DNA from: Burkholderiaceae bacterium
GTDB lineage: Bacteria; Pseudomonadota; Gammaproteobacteria; Burkholderiales; Burkholderiaceae_C
Assembly (NCBI GenBank): GCA_030726195.1
Contig: JANREF010000096.1
Span: forward strand, 1-8,101
Length of the DNA stretch: 8,101 nt
Direction: 5' to 3'
Shown: positions 1-5,797 of the stretch, in pieces
Layout of the letters: each line of letters starts with the position of its first letter
Position numbering within the stretch: the stretch's first letter is position 1
Position numbers and translations under genes: made by a program
Notes under the pieces: model-generated
The model's input: only the letters and a program-made list of their open reading frames with translations
What the model was told of the DNA's origin: nothing
Database searches by the model: none

Positions 1-294
1 GTGTACCAGCGTGTGGCACCTCGCTTCACCCAGGACACCGCCAGCGTACTGCACGCGGCGGCACAGGCACCGTCCACCATTTGGTTGGCCAGCAGTGCCG
101 AGGGCCTGCGCAACTTGCAGGCTTTGCTGGCCGCTTGGTCTGGCGACGCGGCGTTGATACGCGCTTGCCGCCTGTTGGCGACACACACACGCATTGCAGA
201 CCAAGCCCGCGCATTGGGCTGGCAGCAGGTGCACACCAGCCGCCCAGCCAAGGTGGACGTGGTGCTGGCACTGCGCACGCTGCGGGGTTGGTGA
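1..294 (+). CDS. hemD: Uroporphyrinogen-III synthase, C-terminal part (5' end outside window)
   Basis: HemD closes the linear tetrapyrrole hydroxymethylbilane and inverts ring D, giving uroporphyrinogen III in the cytoplasm. This is the branch point to haem, sirohaem and cobalamin. About 97 C-terminal residues are visible, against roughly 250-265 for the family, so the gene is cut by the window edge. The GTG at position 1 is an internal valine codon, not a start. Visible family-like features are the block WLASSAEGLRNL (residues 28-39) and the closing region with TSRPAKVDVVLALRTL, which resembles the last strand and helix of HemD. The stop is TGA at 292-294. The call leans partly on context: hemX and hemY follow on the same strand, the usual hemCDXY order of beta- and gammaproteobacteria. 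HemD is poorly conserved, so the fragment alone would be weaker evidence. Confidence 0.85.
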   Translation: MYQRVAPRFTQDTASVLHAAAQAPSTIWLASSAEGLRNLQALLAAWSGDAALIRACRLLATHTRIADQARALGWQQVHTSRPAKVDVVLALRTLRGW

Positions 295-364
295 GCGCTG
301 CAGCAACCCTCCAGCACAACCCAGTCAGGGTCTGTGACAGGCCTGCACTCACGGCTTTGCACTC

Positions 365-370
365 TACAAT
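365..370 (+). promoter_or_regulatory. Possible -10 element in the hemD-hemX gap
   Basis: TACAAT at 365-370 matches five of six positions of the sigma-70 -10 consensus and lies about 80 nt before hemX. No convincing -35 box occurs 16-18 nt upstream. A TTGACA-like GTGACA at 334-339 is too far away, with a spacer of 25 nt. The 158-nt gap between hemD and hemX is long for genes of one operon, so a separate hemX promoter is reasonable, but this box alone does not prove it. Nothing else of note was seen in the gap. Confidence 0.2.
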
Positions 371-443
371 GCAGTAGTCGAGTGCCGCACCCCAACCAGT
401 GCGTGTCGCGGTTTACTTGTGCACGTGATGACGCGACTCCAAC

Positions 444-447
444 GAGG
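444..447 (+). promoter_or_regulatory. Ribosome binding site of hemX, favours the second ATG
   Basis: GAGG at 444-447 is the only Shine-Dalgarno-like stretch before hemX. Two ATG codons follow in tandem at 450 and 453. The spacer is 2 nt to the first and 5 nt to the second, so the second is the better start. Confidence 0.55.
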
Positions 448-452
448 CCATG

Positions 453-1913
453 ATGACCGATAGCCAAAGCCCCACATCCAGTACACCCGCCCCACCCGAC
501 GCAGCCAGCGCAGCCGACGCAGCCGGTGCACCCAGCTCAGGCGCGACACCAGCCACCGAGGCTGCGCAGGCAACGGTCAAAGCAGTGGACCAATCTGTAG
601 ACCCGTCAGCAGGACAGTCCAAAGACAAGTCTGCAGATAGGTCCGCAGAAAAGTCCTCAGGTAAGTCCGCGGATAAGTCGCAGGGAACACCAACGGAACA
701 ACCCGTGGCGCAAGCTGTGGCACCGGCAGCAAGCAAGGCCAACGATAAGGCGACAAACACAGCATCAAAGCCATCTACAGCCCAAGCTAGTAATAGCACG
801 CAGACTGCGACCGCGCGTCGAGGTAATGGTGGTGTGTGGGCGGTGTCAATCGCTGCATTGATCGTGGCACTGCTGGCCGGCGCTGGTGCACTTGTGGCTT
901 GGCGACAGTTGGATACGGTGCGCACCGATGTGCAGCAACGCTCTAATGCTGTGTTGGCGCAAACCAAAACAGTGGCCGCACAAGCAGCCAGCGGCGCCGA
1001 ACTGACCCAGGCCTTGCAAGCACGCATGAATTTGGCTGAGGCCAAATTGAGTGCGCTCAACCTGCAGCGCACGCAACTGGAGGAGCTCATGCTCAGCGTG
1101 TCGCGCTCACGCGATGACACCTTGGTGCAAGACCTCGAGTCGTCCACGCGCTTTGCTGCGCAGCAAGCCAGCTTGTTGGGCAGCCCCAATGCACTGATTG
1201 CCACGCTACAAGCCGGCATTGAGCGCATCAGCCGCTCGGCCCAGCCGCGACTGGATCCTGTGCTGCAAGCCATGCAGGCCGACCTTGAGCGTTTACAAGC
1301 CGTGGCAGGTGCAGATGTGCCCATGTTGGTCGCGCAGCTCGCGGCCTTGACCAAGGCCATCGATACGCTGCCCATGCGCAGCATGGTCCCGCCGCTGCCG
1401 CACAAGACGCAGGCCGCCCAAAGCGGCGCATCAAGCAGCGTATCAAGCAGCACTGATGCCGCCCCCACCATGCCAAACACCGCACCCAGCGATACAGCCA
1501 ACGGCAGTTGGTTGAGCAACACCTGGCACAAGGCCAGCGCTGCCGCCGCCGCTTACTGGCAGCAGTGGTCTGGCACGCTGGGTCAGCAGCTCAAAGGTTT
1601 GGTGCGTGTGCGCGCCATTGACAACAACGACGCCTTCTTGCTCAGTCCAGAGCACGCCTGGTTGCTGCGCGAAAACCTCAAGCTGCACGTGCTGGACGCG
1701 CGCTTGGCTTTGGTCGGTGCACAGCACGATGTGGCCGCGCAAGACCTCGCCACTGTTGCGCAGTCGGTGGCGCAATACGGTGAGTCCGGCGCGCCGCAGG
1801 TGCAACAATTGCTGGACAAGCTTCAACGCTTGCAAGCCAGTATTCAAGGCCTGAACGTGCCCATGCCACAGTCCACTTTGGCTGCGTTGGCTACCGCTGG
1901 CGCAGGTCGCTAA
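453..1913 (+). CDS. hemX: HemX-like membrane protein (PF04375 type)
   Basis: About 486 aa, starting at the second of two tandem ATG codons (450 or 453; see the ribosome binding site). Layout, numbered from 453: residues 1-125 are a low-complexity Ala/Ser/Thr/Pro/Lys/Asp tail with a tetrapeptide repeat at 47-78. One hydrophobic segment at about 128-150 (VWAVSIAALIVALLAGAGAL) follows an Arg-Arg pair, giving a likely N-in single-pass anchor. A heptad-rich, probably coiled-coil stretch runs from about 152 to 300. The conserved C-terminal region, about 355-470, includes LVRVRAIDNNDAFLLSPE and LRENLKLHVLDARLAL, the hallmark of the HemX family. Members are often labelled uroporphyrinogen-III C-methyltransferase, but I see no SAM-binding methyltransferase domain, so that enzyme name should not be carried over. 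The gene lies between hemD and hemY, 12 nt before the hemY start, so it is probably cotranscribed with hemY. The biochemical role of the family is not firmly established. Confidence 0.88.
   Translation: MTDSQSPTSSTPAPPDAASAADAAGAPSSGATPATEAAQATVKAVDQSVDPSAGQSKDKSADRSAEKSSGKSADKSQGTPTEQPVAQAVAPAASKANDKATNTASKPSTAQASNSTQTATARRGNGGVWAVSIAALIVALLAGAGALVAWRQLDTVRTDVQQRSNAVLAQTKTVAAQAASGAELTQALQARMNLAEAKLSALNLQRTQLEELMLSVSRSRDDTLVQDLESSTRFAAQQASLLGSPNALIATLQAGIERISRSAQPRLDPVLQAMQADLERLQAVAGADVPMLVAQLAALTKAIDTLPMRSMVPPLPHKTQAAQSGASSSVSSSTDAAPTMPNTAPSDTANGSWLSNTWHKASAAAAAYWQQWSGTLGQQLKGLVRVRAIDNNDAFLLSPEHAWLLRENLKLHVLDARLALVGAQHDVAAQDLATVAQSVAQYGESGAPQVQQLLDKLQRLQASIQGLNVPMPQSTLAALATAGAGR
591..686 (+). 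repeat. 12-nt in-frame tandem repeat inside hemX, 8 imperfect units
   Basis: Eight consecutive 12-nt units run without interruption. Each encodes a four-residue unit with serine at position 2 and mostly Asp, Glu or Gly at position 4, for example KSAD, RSAE and KSQG. The later units are closest to one another (AAGTCTGCAGAT, AGGTCCGCAGAA, AAGTCCGCGGAT), and the first two are most diverged. The repeat lies in the charged tail before the membrane segment. Confidence 0.85.
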
Positions 1914-1917
1914 GGAG
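1912..1917 (+). promoter_or_regulatory. Ribosome binding site of hemY, overlaps the hemX stop
   Basis: AAGGAG at 1912-1917 overlaps the TAA of hemX (1911-1913) and lies 8 nt before the ATG at 1926. The in-frame GTG at 1917 shares its G with this site and therefore cannot be the start served by it. The overlap suggests translational coupling of hemX and hemY. Confidence 0.85.
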
Positions 1918-1925
1918 TGCCGGCT

Positions 1926-3218
1926 ATGAAATGGTTAACTTCTTTGGTCTTGTGGGTCTTGGCTGCTGTCGCGGTGGCTTGGGCCTTAGACAACTCGGGC
2001 ATGGTCTCGCTGTTTGTGGGCGGACAACGCATTGATCTGTCCTTGAACTTGGCCGTGATTGGCTTGTTGGCCCTGGCTTGGCTGTTGGTGCGTTTGAGCG
2101 GCATTGGTGCTGCGCTGCGTATGGCCGCAGCCAAGGCCAAATGGGCGCGCGTGCAGCGCTCTGAGCGCGGCGTTGTGGCCCTGCTGGTGGATGGCATCAG
2201 CTTGCACTTGGCCGGTCGCCACGGCAAAGCCCATGCGGCAGCCAGCGAGGCGCTGCTCAACATGAACCAGCAGTCGTCTGAAGACGGCATGCAGCTGCCG
2301 CGCGCGGCCAGCCTACGCGTGTTGGCCTTGTGGGTCATGGCCGAGAGCGCGCAAGCCATGCGCAAACTGCCCCAAGCGCAACAACACCTAGACGACGCAC
2401 TGGCTGTTGACGTGCGCAACGACGGCGCTGCGGCCCAAGAGGGCGTGATGCTGCGCTCTTTGCGCTGGGCGCTGGACGTGCGCGACGCCACACTGGCGCA
2501 GCAGCGCCTGCGTGCCTTGCCCAAGGCCGTGTCCACGCGCATTCAAACGTGGCGCTCACGCTTGGACTTGGCGCAGTTGCAAGACCAACCCATGGCCGCA
2601 TTAGAGGCTGTGCGGACCTTGACCAAACACGGTGTGTTCACCGGCTTTGCATCGCTCAGTTTGCAGCGCTCCCTCGCCGTGAAGGTGATTCAAAGCACTG
2701 CCGACCAATCGGCCCTGCAGGCTTTCTGGAAACAACTGCCAGCGGATGAGCGCGACAGTGTAGACGTGAGCCTGGCCTGGGCGCAGCGACTGCTAGACCT
2801 CAGCGCTGCCGATGATGCACCCGATGCGGCCAGCAGCACAGCGCAGCGCGTCATGCAACAGCTGCAACCCATTTGGAAGCGCTACGACGACTTGACCGCC
2901 TCGCAACATGTGCGCTTGGCCTTGTGCGTAGAACCCTTGGTGCCACACTTGGCACAGGAGTGGGTCGCGCAAGTGGAAGCCGCGCAGAACCAGCGCGCAT
3001 CAGACGCTGTATTGCAGTACTTGGCCGCCCAAACTTACCTCAAGCGCCAACTGTGGGGCAAAGCCAAGCCCTTGCTCGAGCGCGCCGCCAAGAACTTGCA
3101 GCACGCCGAACTGCGCCGCCGCGCCTGGGTTGCATTGGCCGACATGGCCCAGCAACAAGGTGACCCTGCTGCTGCCACCGCAGCATGGCAGGCCGCTGCC
3201 CACGTGTCTAAGGACTGA
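1926..3218 (+). CDS. hemY: HemY-like membrane-anchored TPR protein
   Basis: 430 aa from the ATG at 1926, chosen because AAGGAG lies 8 nt upstream; the longer reading from GTG 1917 adds three residues and overlaps that site. Two hydrophobic segments lie at about 3-22 (WLTSLVLWVLAAVAVAWAL) and 40-57 (LNLAVIGLLALAWLLVRL), the N-terminal membrane hairpin of the HemY family (PF07219). The rest is alpha-helical, Ala/Leu/Gln-rich and TPR-like. Clear helix-turn-helix repeat character is visible at about 362-390 (YLKRQLWGKAKPLLERA) and 398-425 (WVALADMAQQQGDPAAATAAW). The protein sits in the inner membrane and follows hemX by 12 nt. It is the proteobacterial hem-operon HemY, not the unrelated protoporphyrinogen oxidase also called HemY in Gram-positive bacteria. 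Its role in haem synthesis is not firmly defined; the TPR repeats suggest protein-protein contacts. It is the last gene before a repeat-filled gap and ends in TGA. Confidence 0.9.
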   Translation: MKWLTSLVLWVLAAVAVAWALDNSGMVSLFVGGQRIDLSLNLAVIGLLALAWLLVRLSGIGAALRMAAAKAKWARVQRSERGVVALLVDGISLHLAGRHGKAHAAASEALLNMNQQSSEDGMQLPRAASLRVLALWVMAESAQAMRKLPQAQQHLDDALAVDVRNDGAAAQEGVMLRSLRWALDVRDATLAQQRLRALPKAVSTRIQTWRSRLDLAQLQDQPMAALEAVRTLTKHGVFTGFASLSLQRSLAVKVIQSTADQSALQAFWKQLPADERDSVDVSLAWAQRLLDLSAADDAPDAASSTAQRVMQQLQPIWKRYDDLTASQHVRLALCVEPLVPHLAQEWVAQVEAAQNQRASDAVLQYLAAQTYLKRQLWGKAKPLLERAAKNLQHAELRRRAWVALADMAQQQGDPAAATAAWQAAAHVSKD

Positions 3219-3264
3219 TTTCGCACATTGCATTGCGCGTTGGTGCAGGCGTGCCATGCGTGCG

Positions 3265-3291
3265 CCCAACGAGCCCAACGAGCCCAACGCG
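3265..3291 (+). repeat. 9-nt microrepeat, CCCAACGAG x3
   Basis: Three adjacent 9-nt units at 3265-3273, 3274-3282 and 3283-3291, the last ending CGCG instead of CGAG. They lie just before palindrome copy 1. Confidence 0.9.
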
Positions 3292-3294
3292 TGG

Positions 3295-3315
3295 ACACCA
3301 GATCAAGTCTGGTGT
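3295..3315 (+). repeat. Array palindrome, copy 1
   Basis: Perfect 8-bp arms ACACCAGA (3295-3302) and TCTGGTGT (3308-3315) enclose the loop TCAAG. It is followed by GACATGAGCG and has no T-run. Confidence 0.93.
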
Positions 3316-3391
3316 GACATGAGCGAGGCGGGGGCACGTGTGACAGGTGAGTGGCGGAGGCAGGCTTGCCATACGTGCGCCCAAGGAGCAG

Positions 3392-3412
3392 ACACCAGAT
3401 CAAGTCTGGTGT
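3392..3412 (+). repeat. Array palindrome, copy 2
   Basis: Identical to copy 1 in arms and loop. It is preceded by GGAGCAG and followed by GACATGAGCG. Confidence 0.93.
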
Positions 3413-3477
3413 GACATGAGCGTGGCGGGTGGCAGGTGTGACCGGTGAGTGGCGGAGGCAGGCGTGCCATGCGTGCG

Positions 3478-3504
3478 CCCAACGAGCCCAACGAGCCAAA
3501 CGAG
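3478..3504 (+). repeat. 9-nt microrepeat, CCCAACGAG x3 (second site)
   Basis: Units at 3478-3486 and 3487-3495 are identical to those at 3265. The third, at 3496-3504, is CCAAACGAG. Single units stand in the same place at 3380-3388 (CCCAAGGAG) and 3602-3610. Confidence 0.9.
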
Positions 3505-3515
3505 CCCGCGCGTGG

Positions 3516-3536
3516 ACACCAGATTAAGTCTGGTGT
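3516..3536 (+). repeat. Array palindrome, copy 3 (loop variant)
   Basis: Arms are identical to copy 1; the loop is TTAAG instead of TCAAG, so the only change falls in the unpaired part. Confidence 0.93.
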
Positions 3537-3613
3537 GACATGAGCGTGGCGGGTGGCAGGTGTGGCCGGTGAGTGGCGGGGGCAGGCGTGCCATGCGTGC
3601 GCCCAACGAGCAG

Positions 3614-3634
3614 ACACCAGATCAAGTCTGGTGT
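3614..3634 (+). repeat. Array palindrome, copy 4
   Basis: Arms and loop are identical to copy 1. The right flank is GACAGGTGAGTG, lacking the GACATGAGCG segment of copies 1-3. Confidence 0.93.
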
Positions 3635-3683
3635 GACAGGTGAGTGACGGGGCAGGCGTGCCATACCTGAATCCAGCCCGCAG

Positions 3684-3704
3684 ACACCAGATCAAGTCTG
3701 GTGT
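3684..3704 (+). repeat. Array palindrome, copy 5
   Basis: Arms and loop are identical to copy 1. The right flank GACAGGCTGCTTTGG is shared with copy 6 rather than with copies 1-4. Confidence 0.93.
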
Positions 3705-3766
3705 GACAGGCTGCTTTGGGCAAAGTGGCCGCAGCCGTACCCTTACCCAGTGAGTACCAGCGCTAG

Positions 3767-3786
3767 ACACCAATCAAATCTGGTGT
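3767..3786 (+). repeat. Array palindrome, copy 6 (degenerate)
   Basis: The left arm has lost a G and the central G is now A, giving ACACCA, then ATCAAATC, then TGGTGT. Only a 6-bp stem with an 8-nt loop remains. The position at the array edge fits a decayed terminal copy. Confidence 0.85.
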
Positions 3787-3841
3787 GACGGGCTGCTTAG
3801 GAGGAGGTCGGGCAGAGCGGGTTGTCTGCGAAGCGCATGTC

Positions 3842-3864
3842 ACCCTCTGGCTTGACCAGAGGGT
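3842..3864. repeat. Second type of palindrome, 9-bp stem, beside the ATPase gene
   Basis: Arms ACCCTCTGG (3842-3850) and CCAGAGGGT (3856-3864) pair perfectly around CTTGA. The loop equals the array palindrome loop read on the other strand. It lies 34 bp past the stop of the minus-strand ATPase gene, so it would form an RNA hairpin at the 3' end of that transcript. No T-run follows on the minus strand (GACATGCG), so it is not a standard intrinsic terminator, though it could protect the mRNA end. Confidence 0.85.
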
Positions 3865-3898
3865 CTGTGTCGCATGCCTTTGGCGGCGCTGCCTAGGC

Positions 3899-4642
3899 TT
3901 AGTGTCCCAAGATTTTGGACAAAAAGTCTTTGCTGCGTTCGTTTTGTGGGTTGTTGAAAAACTCTTCGGGCGTGTTTTGCTCCACGATTTGGCCTTGATC
4001 CATGAAGATCACGCGGTCGGCAACGGCCTTGGCGAAGCCCATTTCGTGGGTGACGCAAATCATGGTGATGCCTTGGTTGGCCAGCTCCACCATCACGTCC
4101 AACACTTCCTTGATCATCTCTGGGTCTAGCGCCGAGGTGGGCTCGTCGAACAGCATGATTTTTGGGGTGAGGCACAGCGCGCGGGCAATGGCCACACGCT
4201 GTTGCTGACCGCCGGAGAGTTGCAGTGGGTACTTGTCGGCTTGTTCGGCAATGCGCACGCGCTCGAGCTGTTCCATGGCGCGTGCCACGGCTTCAGACTT
4301 GGGCAGTTTGCCAACCCACATGGGCGACAGGGTGAGGTTTTCCAGCACGGTCAGGTGGGGGAAGAGGTTGAACTGCTGGAACACCATGCCCACTTGCTTG
4401 CGCACCTGGTCAATGGCTTTCACGTCGTCGCCCAGCTCCACGCCGTCCACGATGAGGTGGCCTTCTTGGTGCTCTTCGAGGCGGTTGATACAGCGAATGA
4501 GCGTGGACTTGCCAGAGCCTGATGGGCCGCAAACCACGATGCGCTCGCCTTTGGCGATGGACAGGTCGATGTCGCGCAACACATGGAAATTGTTGCCGTA
4601 CCACTTGTTGACTTTGTCGAATGTAATGATGGGTTCAGACAT
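3899..4642 (-). CDS. aapP: Polar amino-acid ABC transporter, ATP-binding subunit
   Basis: 247 aa, the cytoplasmic ATPase that drives the amino-acid importer. All nucleotide-binding motifs are intact: Walker [10 protein letters not shown] (39-47), Q-loop MVFQQFN (86-92), signature [14 protein letters not shown] (142-155), Walker B IMLFDE (162-167), D-loop SALD (170-173) and the switch histidine in VTHEMGFA (His199). The protein reads as AapP/BztD/GlnQ, with the family-typical CINRLEEHQ and the C-terminal end [11 protein letters not shown]. Length is normal for PF00005 amino-acid ATPases. It is the last gene of the operon, 42 nt after the second permease, preceded by a weak AGAG-type ribosome site. 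The symbol aapP is favoured over glnQ because the four-gene order and the long permeases match aapJQMP / bztABCD. Substrates are probably several L-amino acids such as Glu, Gln, Asp and Asn; specificity cannot be read from the ATPase. Confidence 0.95.
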   Translation of the reverse strand: MSEPIITFDKVNKWYGNNFHVLRDIDLSIAKGERIVVCGPSGSGKSTLIRCINRLEEHQEGHLIVDGVELGDDVKAIDQVRKQVGMVFQQFNLFPHLTVLENLTLSPMWVGKLPKSEAVARAMEQLERVRIAEQADKYPLQLSGGQQQRVAIARALCLTPKIMLFDEPTSALDPEMIKEVLDVMVELANQGITMICVTHEMGFAKAVADRVIFMDQGQIVEQNTPEEFFNNPQNERSKDFLSKILGH

Positions 4643-4684
4643 ATTGAATTCTCTAATTTCAGTTGTATGGATGTGCGCGCTGGA

Positions 4685-5785
4685 TCAGCGCTGCTTGCCT
4701 TTGTTGACTTGTTTTTCTACCCACGTGCTGTAGCGCGACATGGAGAAACAAAACGCAAAGTAAATGAGTGCGATGAAGATGTAGCCTTCGATGAAGTATG
4801 GGCGCCAGTCGGAGTCAGAGCCCAATGCAATCTTCAAAGCACCGGTGAGTTCGTACAAGCTCACGATGGTGACCAGCGATGTGTCTTTGAAAATGGCAAT
4901 AAAGCTGTTCATGATGCCGGGCACGACCATGGCCAATGCCTGGGGCAGCACGATCTTGCGCTGGGTTTGCCAGTAGGACAGGCCCAACGTGGCAGCAGCT
5001 TCAACCTGGCCTTTGGGAATGGCTTGCAAGCCACCACGAATGACCTCTGCCATGTAGGCCGTTTGAAACAGTGTGATGCCCACCAGCACGCGCACCAGCA
5101 CGTCGATGGACACGCCAACCGGCATGAACAGCGGGAACATGAACGAGGCCATGAACAACACCGAGATGAGCGGCACGCCACGCACCAACTCTACAAACAC
5201 CGTGCACAGACTGCGAATGGCGGGCAGGTTGGAGCGTCTACCCAAGGCGACCAGCAGCGACAGCGGGAAGGCCAGTGCAATGGAAATGGTGGCCAACATG
5301 ATGGTCAGTGGCAGGCCACCCCAGCGGCTGGTTTCAACCTCTTCTAGGCCCATGACGCCGCCACCCATGAGGGTGAAAAATCCGGTGAGCATGAGTACCC
5401 ACAGCACGGCCAACCAAGGCTTCCAGAATGTGCGTGTGCAGCTCGCCACCAGCAGCAAGACCATCAGCAGTGTGGCCACCAGTGGGCGCCATTGCTCTTC
5501 AAAGGGGTAGCGGCCAAAAATAACCAAGCGGTATTTTTCGGTCACCACGCCCCAGCACGCGCCCACGCCGTCGGCGCGGCAGGCGTTGGAGTCGGCAAAC
5601 CAGTAGGCGCGAATGATGGCCCAGTCTATGAGTTGCGGGATGTACCACAGCATCAACCCGCCAAAAATCAGGGTTGCGATGGTGGTGCGTATGTCGCCAA
5701 ACAAATTGCTGCGAATCCAAGGCACCAGGCCTTCGGTGTTCACAGGCGCTTGGCGCGCTTGTATCGGTGTGAATGTTGTTGTCAT
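4685..5785 (-). CDS. aapM: Polar amino-acid ABC transporter, second permease subunit
   Basis: 366 aa inner-membrane permease of the HisM/AapM/BztC type. Hydrophobic segments lie at about 34-50, 102-116, 124-144, 158-182, 203-222, 226-246, 285-300 and 331-349. A polar loop with three Cys (69, 77 and, after the loop, 116) separates the first two. The coupling EAA loop runs from about 248 to 281, with VIRGGLQAIPKGQVEAAATL followed by GLSYWQTQRKIVLPQAL. It docks on the ATPase. The long N-terminal extension before the core transport domain, compared with about 220-240 aa for HisQ/M, is characteristic of the Aap/Bzt family. The start ATG (5783-5785 on the plus strand) lies only 10 nt after the stop of the upstream permease. 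An AGGCGA site overlaps that stop, suggesting translational coupling. BztC is the alternative name; I see no defect. Confidence 0.93.
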   Translation of the reverse strand: MTTTFTPIQARQAPVNTEGLVPWIRSNLFGDIRTTIATLIFGGLMLWYIPQLIDWAIIRAYWFADSNACRADGVGACWGVVTEKYRLVIFGRYPFEEQWRPLVATLLMVLLLVASCTRTFWKPWLAVLWVLMLTGFFTLMGGGVMGLEEVETSRWGGLPLTIMLATISIALAFPLSLLVALGRRSNLPAIRSLCTVFVELVRGVPLISVLFMASFMFPLFMPVGVSIDVLVRVLVGITLFQTAYMAEVIRGGLQAIPKGQVEAAATLGLSYWQTQRKIVLPQALAMVVPGIMNSFIAIFKDTSLVTIVSLYELTGALKIALGSDSDWRPYFIEGYIFIALIYFAFCFSMSRYSTWVEKQVNKGKQR

Positions 5786-5791
5786 GTTCAG

Positions 5792-5797
5792 TCGCCT
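5792..5797 (-). promoter_or_regulatory. Ribosome binding site of the second permease, overlaps the upstream stop
   Basis: Read on the minus strand, AGGCGA begins inside the TAG stop of the first permease (5798-5796) and lies 6 nt before the ATG at 5785. It supports this start and coupled translation of the two permeases, which are needed in equal amounts. Confidence 0.6.

Larger units (their letters stand above)
3245..3803 (+). repeat. Array of composite direct repeats, each ending in a short palindrome
   Basis: Six same-orientation palindromes lie about 70-124 bp apart. Between them recurs a block starting GCAGGCGTGCCATGCGTGCG at 3245, 3360, 3458, 3582 and 3652, some copies with base changes. 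The distance from block start to the next palindrome is 50, 32, 58, 32 and 32 bp; the excess in the first and third is largely explained by two extra CCCAACGAG units. Copies 1-3 share a right flank beginning GTGTGACATGAGCG. Copies 5 and 6 share a different one (GTGTGACAGGCTGCTTTGG and GTGTGACGGGCTGCTTAGG). Dispersed palindromes of this general kind, recognisable by translations like TPDLI, are common in proteobacterial intergenic regions; membership of a named family is not tested here. Confidence 0.9.
3219..3898. other. Gene-free, repeat-filled region between convergent operons
   Basis: This 680-bp stretch separates the 3' ends of hemY (plus strand) and the transporter ATPase gene (minus strand). 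Long open frames exist on both strands, but they translate the repeats (CHTRLDLVS and TPDLIWC recur) and are not credible genes. The content is a palindrome array at 3245-3803 and a separate palindrome at 3842-3864. I saw no hairpin followed by a T-run that would be a standard intrinsic terminator for either operon, no RNA gene and no sign of transposase remnants. Confidence 0.85.

Noticed and set aside
413..1531. 372-codon open frame on the minus strand opposite hemX
   Set aside because: Antisense shadow of hemX. Its Cys/Ala/Ser-rich composition has no recognisable domain, and the plus-strand frame has a family match and operon context.
3295..3315. Array palindromes as intrinsic terminators of hemY
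   Set aside because: The arms are half A/T and no T-run follows in either direction. A leaky effect from many hairpins in series is possible but is not shown by the sequence.
3303..3773. 156-codon minus-strand frame through the repeat array
   Set aside because: It merely translates the repeats (CHTRLDLVS and TPDLIWC recur) and has no domain. The same holds for the minus-strand frame at 3035-3499.
3245..3803. CRISPR array
   Set aside because: The spacers are themselves repeated rather than unique, unit lengths vary from 70 to 124 bp, and no cas gene is nearby.
3798..3895. Strong GGAGGAGG-like ribosome site followed by a short frame from ATG 3837 (MSPSGLTRGS...)
   Set aside because: The spacing to the ATG is about 29 nt, the peptide is only 19 residues, and its sequence comes from the palindrome at 3842-3864. 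A chance purine run is the simpler explanation.
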